From NCBI GenBank assembly GCA_020536535.1, contig JAHLWZ010001095.1, positions 1-20,134 of the forward strand: 20,134 nt of DNA, in the 5' to 3' direction. Shown piece by piece: positions 1-8,312 of this stretch (positions within the stretch are counted from its first letter, which is position 1; each line of letters starts with the position of its first letter). The notes under the pieces were generated by a model. It was not told the origin of the DNA and ran no database searches. It saw only the letters and a program-made list of their open reading frames with translations. This DNA is from Pelomyxa schiedti (taxonomy: Eukaryota; Evosea; Pelobiontida; Pelomyxidae). The translations under genes and the position numbers were made by a program.

Positions 1-1
1 A

Positions 2-187
2 GAGGCCGTCGTAGTCGTATTCGACACCGCAGATGCCGACGAGCCCGCAGACGACGAGGCCGACGAAGTGACTGGGGCAGATGACGCGGTTGTGCCAGCC
101 GACGCCGAGTCGGTTGTTGTCGGTTCGGGCAAAGCCGTGCTCATCGTCGATCAACGAGTGAAAAGGTTTCCGGTTTGGGATAGATAA
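2..187 (+). CDS. C-terminal end of an acidic Ala/Asp/Glu/Val-rich protein (partial)
   Basis: The window opens inside a reading frame that stays open from base 2 to a TAA at 185-187, giving about 61 residues. The segment is rich in Asp, Glu, Ala and Val with alternating acidic and hydrophobic stretches, and ends with a basic/aromatic tail (KRFPVWDR). GC-rich, C/G-ending codons match the other gene exons here. The 5' part lies outside the window, so neither start nor domain content can be seen. I do not recognise a family. A terminal exon is likely, since the following 313 bp hold no other good frame before the Sel1 gene. The frame is short enough that chance cannot be excluded. Confidence 0.5.
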   Translation, partial: EAVVVVFDTADADEPADDEADEVTGADDAVVPADAESVVVGSGKAVLIVDQRVKRFPVWDR

Positions 188-500
188 GAAGAGAAAACCA
201 CCTTGGAAAACCACTTTTGCCATCTATCTGGGCGAGGAGAAATCCCATTCTTTACTCATGCGTTCTTGGATACTTGGAGGCCGTTTCAGAACCCACAATC
301 AGCTTACTCACCACACTGGATCAAATCTGCTATTGTTCGATGAAAACAGCCGCCGTGACATCACCACAGAAGCTTCCACAAAAACTTGAATAAAATAATC
401 AACGGACCGGAACGCTGTCATTTTCGTTATCGTCGCTCAGGATCGGTGGTCTGGTGTTTTTTTTATTCAGCCAGCTGTTGGGGTGCGAAGCGACGAGAAA
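188..500. other. Intergenic stretch upstream of the Sel1-repeat gene
   Basis: No supportable gene. It should hold the 3' UTR of the upstream gene and the promoter/5' UTR of the Sel1 gene. An AATAAA lies at 389-394, about 200 bp past the upstream stop and 107 bp before the Sel1 ATG; it could be a poly(A) signal or an AT-rich promoter element. The only ORF here (from 386) has Cys/Arg/Trp-rich, non-protein-like content. Confidence 0.5.
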
Positions 501-682
501 ATGAGGGCCCCAAACGACGATGGGAACAAAGACGCTACGCCGTCGCGTCCCGCTCCCAAAAAACTACGACGTGCTCTGTCTGCTCCGCCCACAACGACCA
601 CAACCACGCCCACAACCACCAAGACCGATACTGGCGACACCACTTTTAGGGTTGTCCAACTGGTACCAATCTCCGGTGGTGG

Positions 683-730
<48 letters not shown>

Positions 731-2282
731 CGACGACGACGATGACGATGATGGTGGTGGCAGGATGGCCATGGTCGTGGACGGGACTGAGCTATTCGAG
801 TCCCATGAGCGCGATCGCTACGCCCGGCTTTCGGATTTCGACAAGGGCCTCGAGTGCGTGTGCTTGCTGGCTCGGAGAATGAAACGACAGCTGAAGGAGT
901 GCTACCTGGTCTCTAGGATCCTGCTAGTCGATCATTCTGAACAAGCCGGCTCGCTCGCGTGCCTGGTGATGCGGTTCTTGTTCTACCTTGACAGCAGCCT
1001 GTTCTGGGCCCTCATGCCTGCTCAAAGAAGCATTGTAAAAGAGCTGCGGAACAAGGGGAGGGCTTATCCGCTGCCCGCTCAAGAGTGGATGATCAAAGTC
1101 CTGGAACGCGGTTGTCAGAATAGTGATGAGGCAGCGGTTTCTAACCTGTCGTACTTCCTGCTTGGCGTCGCTTTGTCTGCAAAGTATGGTGGCTTCCCGT
1201 TTACCAACGACGAGAGGAGCCTTGAGTGTATCCGGAAATCAGCTGAAGGCGGGGATCCAAGGGCTCAAACGTGGATGAGCAAACACCTTGGGGATATAAG
1301 TTATTGCAAGGTTGCCGCATCCCGAGCATATATTCCTGCCCAGCGGAACCTCGGTCTGATGTATCTGGCGCAAGAATATCTCGACATTCGCAAAGAAGGA
1401 ATCAGGTTGCTCCAAAATAGTGCTAACCACGGGGATGGTAGGGCCCTTGAAGCCCTTGGAGCATTGCTGATAAATGGAGACTTGGTTAGGAAGAATTACC
1501 CACTGGCTTTCTCCTTCTTGACGGAGGTCGTAAATCATGGAAGACCGAAAGGGCAGAAACTATTGGCCAGCATGTACTTCTATGGCAGACACACTGCAGA
1601 AGGCGACAGGTCACCAAAGGAGGAAGAGGAATTTTCAACACGAGAAGCTATACGACTGCTTAAGATGGCGGCCGAACAAGGCGAAAAAGCATCACTGGCA
1701 TTTCTTGGGCACTTGTACAGGGCTGGTTCTCGCGTTCCGAAGGACCGCAAAGTTGCCCTTGAATACCTGTCAAAGGCTGCGGCGGAGGCAGGTGGAGAAT
1801 ATGAGTATGCAATGGGAGAAAGTTTCTATTATGCGGAAAGCCAAGATTGGAAGGAATCCTTCCTTTACTTCCAGAAAGCGGCTGAACGAGGCTTCTCACT
1901 TGCAACCTATTACCTTGGATCTATGTATGAGTCTGGAACCCCTTATGTTGAAAAGGATGGAGCCAAGGCCATAGAACACTTCACCACTGGGGCAAATGAA
2001 GGCGACTGCCGTTGCCAATGGGCACTGGGAAATATTTATGCATATGGAACTTGTGGGGTGGAACGTAACCCAAAGGAGGCACTGAGGTTGTACCACGAGT
2101 CAGTGGCCCAGGGCTTCCCCCTTGTTCCCCTTGATTTGGGTCGTTTCTATGAGGGTGGAAATAATGGTGCCTGCAAGGATGTAAGGGAGGCAGTGAAGTG
2201 GTACAGGTTGTTTGTGGCAGAAAACCACAGGGAATCAGTTCCAAACCAATTTTTGGACAAATACCTCATTACTTCATCCTAG
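501..2282 (+). CDS. Sel1-like repeat (TPR-like solenoid) protein with poly-Asp tract
   Basis: A single uninterrupted frame of 593 residues from ATG 501 to TAG 2280-2282. The frame opens earlier at a GTG (483), but 501 is its first ATG. Residues 1-60 are a basic, Thr/Pro-rich disordered head (RPAPKKLRR, then Thr runs); residues 62-84 are 23 consecutive Asp; a globular part follows from about residue 90. From about residue 205 to 580 there are roughly ten Sel1-type units, recognisable by repeated A.LG..Y..G, KAAE.G and A...Y..A patterns. Examples are LGHLYRAG, LGSMYESG, LGNIYAYG and LGRFYEGG, each followed by the alanine-rich second helix. Sel1 repeats form alpha-solenoid scaffolds for protein-protein contacts, for example in ER-associated degradation and signalling adaptors. 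There is no signal peptide or membrane segment, so a cytosolic or nuclear adaptor is the best guess. It lacks introns, unlike every other complete gene here. Confidence 0.9.
684..752 (+). repeat. GATGAC microsatellite encoding 23 Asp
   Basis: 69 bp of alternating GAC/GAT codons, mostly (GATGAC)n with a short (GAC)n interior, lie in frame in the Sel1 gene. The same bases give long Ser or Met-Thr runs in other frames, which explains several spurious ORFs. Slippage-prone; length probably varies between alleles. Confidence 0.95.
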
Positions 2283-2348
2283 CACATTGCATAAATGCTC
2301 CCGACTGAAGCTTCCACATATCTTTGTTTTGTAAGAAAAAATAATAAT

Positions 2349-2354
2349 AATAAA
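2349..2354 (+). promoter_or_regulatory. Probable poly(A) signal of the Sel1 gene
   Basis: AATAAA within an (AAT)n tract, 67 bp downstream of the Sel1 stop codon, at a usual distance for 3'-end processing. Confidence 0.45.
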
Positions 2355-2828
2355 TTGGGAATGGCATACAACACGAATCTGATGGTGGGGGAGGGAACCA
2401 ACGGGAGATTCTGGACAGGGATTGAAAGGGGAATGCTCTTACTTCACTTCCCATACCGTATGACAAAACAATTCGATTTTGGAAAAAAGAGGGAGCCGGC
2501 CGACAATCACAGCTTGAAATCTGTAACAAAATTTAATTCCCCTTGTAACTGGTCCTCGTACGCAGTGCGTTGTGTGGCTTCAATGAAAGTGTGTCCATTA
2601 CTGAACAACTGGCTCTAGCGAAAGGGTTCTGTATGGAGTGTGCAAGTGCATTGATGATTGATTTCGGGTACTCTGTGACTTGCACATGAGCATGCACAGC
2701 CCACTCCCGAGTGAGGTTGGTCAATAAGCGATTCCTTCCTCCAGGGAGTTGTTGAAAAAGAGTCTTCCGGCAGATGCCAAACAACACTTTCCTTGATCAG
2801 TGTAAGTCGAAGATTCGAAAACCGAAAC

Positions 2829-2853
2829 ATTTATTGTCACAAAAACAATAAAT
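2829..2853. repeat. Perfect 9-bp inverted repeat upstream of the asparaginase ATG
   Basis: ATTTATTGT (2829-2837), a 7-nt spacer, then ACAATAAAT (2845-2853). The last base lies 13 nt before the ATG at 2867. It would form an A/U hairpin in the 5' leader, or act as a palindromic protein-binding site. It also places AATAAA on both strands. Confidence 0.6.
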
Positions 2854-2866
2854 CCAGCGAGACGAG

Positions 2867-4265
2867 ATGCGCTGCGGTGGGGTGTTGTTTGTGTCGCTGT
2901 TTGTCGCAATCTGCGTAGCTAATCCCATTGTGTATGTCGTATACACCGGTGGCACAATCGGAATGAAACAAGGTTCCTTCTTAGCCTCTTTTTCTATAGC
3001 CCAACGTTTACGGGATTTAATCACAAGGGGACCATGGGTGGGAACCTGTTTCGGGTTACTTGGAAGAATTGATGGCATCTATGCCCCAATTCTCAGCGTC
3101 TGACATGCCCACGTACGTTGTGAAGGAGTTTGACCCCTTACTGGACTCATCTAACATGTATCCTTCTGACTGGTATGCTCAAATCAGTGAAGCAGCGGAA
3201 ACTGCAAGTAATCCGTGTCCATAGGGTAACAATAGCCAATGAAATCGCATACAACTATGATTACTATGACGGGTTTGTTGTATTGCACGGTACTGACACC
3301 ATGTCCTTCACTGCTGCTGCTTTGACATTCTTACTTGAAAACATCAACAAAACTGTTGTAATTACTGGGTCACAGGTGCCTCACAAATCCTTTTCAATTC
3401 CTTTTTACTGACTCATTTAAATTTAAGATTCCTCTTTGCCAGACATATTCTGATGCTCTTAACAATCTTGTTGGGGCCTTAATGATTGCAGGCTATCAAT
3501 ATATCCCAGAGGTTATAGAGCCCCTTTTACTAAGTAAAAGAGAAACCAAAACTAGTAGGTGTCATTTTGGTTCCATGATGAGTTGTACAGAGGCAACCGA
3601 GTTCAAAAGATAAGTGCATCTTCATTGCATGGGTTCGACTCAGGGGACTATCCTGCCCTAGCCAAGTGGGGTACAAGGTTTCACACAAACCTCCATGTCA
3701 ACCCTAACTCCATTTGCCTAAAGCCTCAAGGTATATCGGAGTCATATTAGATCCCCTCCAACTGGCCACTTCATGCCTCACAATCTTGTTGACAGCAACA
3801 TTACTATTTTACATATCTATCCTGGCATAACTGGTGCAATGGCTGCTTCTGTGCTAGCACCTCCGACGTCAGGTAAGAGTGTACTACAACATATGTAAAT
3901 GTAAACTCTCCAGGTCTTGTAATGATGGCATTTGGCACTGGTAATGGCCCGGATAGGGACCCAACATTCATTGATGAATTATCGAATGCCATTGCACGAG
4001 GTGTACCTATTGTAGATGTAACCCAATGCCACCAGGGGACAGTAGATCTTAATGACTATGGCGCCGCGTATGTCCCTTTAATATCGTTGTCTGAGAAAGA
4101 CTTACATCAATGTTCAGCTATGACTTTGAGGAAATTGGTGTTATTTCTGGTTATGACCTGACACCAGAAGCTGCATTCACAAAACTCTCGTGGTTACTTG
4201 GAGAAGGATACTCCTATGACCAAATTGTAGATTTGATGCAAACCAACCTGCGGGGGGAGCTCTAA
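2867..4265 (+). CDS. L-asparaginase, bacterial type I (AnsA-like), with N-terminal signal peptide
   Basis: Hydrolyses L-asparagine to aspartate and ammonia. Model: 2867-2972, 3028-3186, 3236-3375, 3428-3511, 3559-3677, 3751-3872, 3914-4067, 4118-4265 (TAA); 343 residues against about 338 for E. coli AnsA. Residues 1-18 are a hydrophobic signal-like segment ending VA-N, so secretion or lysosomal delivery is inferred. Then come YTGGTIG (nucleophile Thr30, AnsA Thr14), HGTDTM (Thr108-Asp109, AnsA Thr91-Asp92), TGSQIPL, LYRGNRVQK (Lys180, AnsA Lys163), YPGI, FGTGNGP, a VTQC-type segment and GVISGYDLT, ending LRGEL. All catalytic positions are present. Introns are 41-73 bp and the phases agree. 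The least certain junction is intron 5 (3678-3750): it leaves the segment between WGTR and TGHF about nine residues shorter than E. coli. Convergent with the F-box gene. Confidence 0.93.
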
Positions 4266-4367
4266 GGGTCAAATCAAACCTATTGTAAATCACCTCATTT
4301 CTCACAACAAAACAAGCCTCCCATTCCCAAAACAATACACTTGCTTTTTTTTTTTTCATTTAATTTT
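4266..4367. other. Short convergent intergenic spacer
   Basis: 102 bp between two converging stop codons, AT-rich with a long T/A homopolymer. Shared 3' UTR/terminator territory. No gene seen. Confidence 0.6.
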
Positions 4368-6055
4368 TCAACAAACACTACACATCCCATTTGTTGGCCT
4401 TTTTGTGGGTTTTGGGGACACCACACCCAGTGTACCATTGAGACCTCCAAAAACAAGCCAGTTGTGGTTTACACACACTGACCTCACTATACTGCCAAAA
4501 TCAGGTACTAGAGTGCAGCCCTCAATAAGCCCACTAGGGTGTGACATACTCCAACATTGCACACCCACAGTCCTCCCTCCACCAAATACATGTTTGCCAT
4601 CAGTCTTGATAGTCCAAATAGGCCCTGCCCAGGAAATACAAAAATGAGTTTTATGAATGGAGAGAAGATAAAAATAATAATAATGAATGACTGGGAACCT
4701 GTTGTTTCCCAAGAGGCCAGTTGAGACTGTAGCATTCGGAGGTCCCAGAGGAAGGAACGTTCTTCAGCCCCAGAAGAAAGGAACTGATACCAGCCAGGGA
4801 GGCATTGGAGTGAAAGAGCAGTGTTTGTGTGGATCCCAGCTACGGCAACATCCCCTTGAATTGTGGGTTGCTTGACCCCACTTGCTGCATTGCACCTCGA
4901 ATCCCACATCAGGATGTTTGAATCGTCACTAGCTGTGAGGAAGGTGTTCTCGTTGTAGTATGATATTGCAAATACTGATTTCCTGTGCTTTCGGGCACTG
5001 GAAGTACAAACTCCGGTTTCCATATCCCAAGTCTATCACGACTTAGATACTATTATTTCGGAGCAAATACTGTAATACCTTAACAGTGCAATCATCTCCA
5101 CTGCTAATTATACTACTTGTATTCTCCATGTAGTCAAGACACTTGACACTACTTGCATGGCCTCGAAGTACACACGACTCGGAAAAGTCCTTCCAAACCT
5201 AGAGTTGAAAGTGTAAGTTTAAAAGAGAGCGAACCAAAGATCTACTTTAAGTGTTCCGTCAAATGAGCTTGTCAATATTAAACCCGTGGGCGTGTACTGT
5301 ATCTGTGATACCAAGGCAGAGTGTGCATCCCACTTTCTTATGAGCTTTTCTTGCGCCGTCGGGTTCCATACCACCACCTTTCCATTTGACTCACCAGCCA
5401 ACACCACCCTAAACATATTGCCCCCGCTCTTCTCATAGCCAACCTCTGTACAATTACTTGAATTAGCCCTCTACATAACTCCCATTAACAAGAATTAAAA
5501 AAAAAAATGAAAAAAAAAAACCTAAAAAGGCACACCAACAGATGCAATAGAAGGTCCAGGTTGGGAAGCCAATGGCCAAGCATCTAGCACCGATTCAGGC
5601 TGCGCCCCTCCACCAAGTCCCTTCATCACCATTCCCCAGCCTCCAGCCTCACTCTCAATCCTGGTCCAGTAATATCCCCTCCACGTTCCTGCACCTACAA
5701 TGGAATTCGATTCAGTCGACCCTGGCGTGGCACTCGCCGCAGTCGCAGTTGCTTTTCCATTTGCAGTTGCAGTTGCCGCCGATGACGCAGCTGGTGTTGC
5801 TGAAGCAACTGCAGACGCCGACGGTGAAGTCGGCGAGGTTGACGCCTGGGAGACGATGAAGGGAGGGGGAAGGGGTAGCTTGACGAGTGACTGTTTGATG
5901 GAAGCACAACCCCAAACCCACGTACGGAGTGACAGGTCGCGCCACAAAAAGTCCTGAGAAGCGCTGCGCCGCCACAGCCGGCAAACGTGGCTGGCTGACA
6001 GTAGTTCCCTGCTCGTCAGGTACTGAAACACAAGCACCAGCGTCCCTTCGTCCAT
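4368..6055 (-). CDS. F-box / WD40-repeat protein (SCF ubiquitin-ligase substrate receptor)
   Basis: Model on the minus strand: 6055-5536, 5445-5246, 5198-5079, 5032-4699, 4624-4368 (TGA), 476 residues; introns 90, 47, 46 and 74 bp. Residues 1-45 are an F-box (LVLVFQYL..RELL.AS.VCRLWRR.A.....WR), which binds Skp1. Residues about 66-118 are a Ser/Ala/Thr/Pro low-complexity linker. From about residue 173 a WD40 propeller follows, with blades ending VVVWN, LKVWK, VKTWD, ILMWD and SFLWD plus degenerate last blades. By family knowledge the propeller captures a substrate degron for Skp1-Cullin1 ubiquitination; the substrate cannot be inferred. ATG 6055 begins the F-box almost immediately, as usual for short family members. 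The first exon is GC-rich and the rest AT-rich. Tandem with the tubulin acetyltransferase upstream. Confidence 0.92.
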
Positions 6056-6374
6056 CGAACCGTCACGCCCGCGAGCAACTTTGGTATCTTCGCTCTCAAC
6101 GGGAACACAAAAAAAATTAACAGATCTGTTTCTGATGCAGAGAAAAAGAGTGTGGAGAGACTGGAAAATGAAACACGCAGTATGTGGTACTGTGCTACAG
6201 GGTTAGTGACTCCTTCGTTGTTGCAAAGCTCGAGTAAAGGACCCACAAAGAATCCTTTAGCTTTATTTTTGGAAGCCTCTGCAAGAGTTTCGTTGTGGGT
6301 GCTGGGCAATTTTATCGACGGCATCATTGTGTGTTCCTACTTATGGGATTTTTTCCATCAGACTTATTGCGTCG
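6056..6374. other. Intergenic stretch between acetyltransferase 3' end and F-box 5' end
   Basis: 319 bp separating two genes transcribed leftward. It carries the acetyltransferase 3' UTR (a minus-strand AATAAA lies at 6262-6267, about 108 bp past its stop) and the F-box promoter. Open frames exist on both strands (6152-6406 plus, 6016-6327 minus). Neither joins a recognised exon, so I treat them as chance. Confidence 0.5.
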
Positions 6375-8005
6375 TCAGAAATCAGAGGGAGAACTGTATG
6401 TGGTAGTTGTGTTGGCCTTGTGGAGTTTCGTGAATGCAACTGTAAAGGCGTTGGGTTAGATTGGGAATAGAAAATTTAGGAGAATAATACCTTGCTGTGG
6501 AGGTGTGGGAAGTCTTTGGGGAGTTGAAAACCTGTTTCTGTACAAGGTAGAGGTGTGTGATGTGACGGGGCTTGTGGGTGGTGTTAGTGTGAGAAGCTCC
6601 TATCACAGAGTTACCCAGTGGAAAGGTTGGGTAGGAGAAATTACTTGAACTGTGTCCTGGAACCCAGGGTGATACGAATGAGGTAATAGATGGGAAGGAG
6701 TACAATTGCCATGTTCAGTCTCATATGGGGGAGAATATGTCTGGCAGTTGGAAGTATATGGTGAAAGTGGCGGAAGGTGAGCTGGTGAATTGTAGGAGAC
6801 ACCATTCTGTGTGTGAGCCTGGCTTCTATACGGTGATGGTGACGTGTTCGGGCTGACGTTTTGTATGCGGCGGTGTCTGGGAGCTGTATCTGCAATTACG
6901 AGTTAAATTACTGCATAACACAAAATCACTCCAAAAGAGCACTCTTGGAAACAAACCGTGTGATTGGAAATAGGAATTAAATACAACAAAATTGTTCGGC
7001 TGTTTTACATACTGAGTCAAACCATAGTGCTTCCTCAAGAATGAAAGGAATTTGAGAGAAGGTTTATCATATCCCAAGTCACATGCTTTTAGGTCTTCTT
7101 TCTAGTTGAATTAACTTTTTCACCCCAAAAAAACCCAAAACCTGTAACATGTGCTCAAATAACAACTTTCCAATGCCACAACGTTGCATCCTCTCTACAA
7201 CATAGAAGTCTAGGACACATATCGGTGTAACTTCAACCAGTGCCATGCAAGACTCACTCTAAAAAGATTGAGACATCTAACTCTCCAAGGAAGAACGTAG
7301 TACAGTATTAAGAAAGAGATGTTTTGGGCCAACTTTAAGAAGCCCAATAACTACAGCAGACATTCTTTCAGAACGATCCACGCCTCTGGGCATGGAATAA
7401 ACAACGCTGTAGAGAAGATTTCCTCTCACCTCAACTCCATGGCCAAGTATAATGTTTGTGAGCAGTTTTCAATCAGAATTGAAGTTGAAGTGACAGGTCG
7501 TGGTAACCCCTGAGCTCGCGCAGAGTCCACTCCAATGGAATCAATGATGTCACCCATGGTTGTGCCATCCTCACTGTAGGTATCAAGCATACTGCTTGCA
7601 CCAGACGTATTATGCATGCTATGCAAAGAAGTTGTGAATCCTGACCCAACAGAAGGCATTCCTAGCAATCCCATATAAAAGAAATTCCATGAAAACCAAA
7701 AAAGCAAGGGGAAAAAAACCGAAAAAAAGATAGAATACAGTCTAAAACCACAAATGCAAACTGTCACTGTGAAAACCTTGATGATGGTGCGAGCAACAAT
7801 TCCAATAAGGCGGGCTTCCACTCGCGGTCGCCGAGGCGCTCGTCGTGGCGGCGCAGCGCAGGACGTCCGACGAAGGTCCCTTTCCAGACACACCCACAAT
7901 GGCAACCGTGGTGGCGGTGGCGCACGAGTCGTCGCCGGGCGACGTCGCGCCCAAGCGGGCGGGCGCGGAGCCCTGCAGTCCCATAAGCCGCACTAGCTCC
8001 GCCAT
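6375..8005 (-). CDS. ATAT1: Alpha-tubulin N-acetyltransferase (MEC-17/ATAT1 family)
   Basis: Acetylates Lys40 of alpha-tubulin in the microtubule lumen using acetyl-CoA. Model: 8005-7777, 7661-7430, 7385-7304, 7258-7142, 7101-6957, 6889-6645, 6599-6491, 6439-6375 (TGA), 407 residues. Core motifs: [19 protein letters not shown] near residue 120, [15 protein letters not shown], then ICVLDFYV (Cys195, human Cys120). The acetyl-CoA loop is QRCGIG (206-211). Next come YDKPS (Asp232, human Asp157), [12 protein letters not shown] and NNFVVF (256-261). These match the human and ciliate enzymes in order and spacing. The C-terminal 140 residues are a Ser/Pro/Thr/Tyr-rich disordered tail. Exon 1 is uncertain: the usual N-terminal strand (LFPERIT-like) is not seen, and ATG 8074 or 7659 could be the true start. 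Its first 76 codons are very GC-rich. Divergent from the glycosyltransferase gene. Confidence 0.92.
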
Positions 8006-8312
8006 AGCCTCGGTCCCACTTCCCACGCTGTGTGGTTGGTTCACACAACGTTGTGCAATCGCTTGCCGCCTCATCACAATGAATCGTTCGTTCCTGCCAA
8101 ACAGGAGGATTGTGCTGGGGTCTGGGCAGGGAGGCTGTGCCGGATTCCACTCTCCCGAGTGTCGAGAAACCCTGCTCCTGGTACTTCCAACGAGAGTCCA
8201 GTACTCCCTGGAGGAAGTGCCCCCAAATTGTGGCCCTTCTATCACAATCTTCACACTTCTTGTGCGGCGTGGCTTTCCAAAGGGTTGCTGTTTCGCAAAA
8301 CTTGGACAACGG
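8006..8312. promoter_or_regulatory. Divergent promoter region between acetyltransferase and glycosyltransferase
   Basis: 307 bp between the chosen ATGs at 8005 (minus) and 8313 (plus). It must contain both promoters and 5' UTRs. A perfect 12-bp palindrome, CACAACGTTGTG, lies at 8044-8055. No clear TATA box. The flanking first exons are strongly GC/CpG-rich. The plus frame is open through the region (in-frame ATG at 8079) and the minus frame also offers ATG 8074, so the true starts could extend into it. Confidence 0.5.

Larger units (their letters stand above)
2283..2866. other. 584-bp interval without a firm gene
   Basis: It starts with the 3' UTR of the Sel1 gene, including AATAAA at 2349-2354. 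On the minus strand two overlapping frames look somewhat protein-like. One is an ATG-started 71-residue frame at 2615-2830. The other, at 2533-2787, has ordinary codons but no ATG before residue 64 of the frame as listed. A spliced small minus-strand gene reading away from the asparaginase is conceivable, but I recognise no family and cannot define splice sites. The last 40 bp carry a perfect inverted repeat just before the asparaginase ATG. Confidence 0.4.

Noticed and set aside
467-772. Minus-strand 101-codon frame with a long poly-Ser run
   Set aside because: It is the shadow of the GATGAC microsatellite and Sel1 coding sequence; no independent protein-like content.
3731-3750. A 20-nt intron in the asparaginase gene
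   Set aside because: It breaks the reading frame and is far shorter than all other introns; the phase-correct 73-bp intron at 3678-3750 is preferred, with doubt noted.
6016-6406. Open frames on both strands between the acetyltransferase and F-box genes
   Set aside because: The plus frame starts at GTG, neither has recognisable motifs, and neither connects in phase to a flanking exon.
7407-7429. A 23-nt intron (GTGAGA...CTACAG) in the tubulin acetyltransferase
   Set aside because: Extending to the CCCAG acceptor at 7386 gives a normal 44-bp intron and a better match of the protein to the family.
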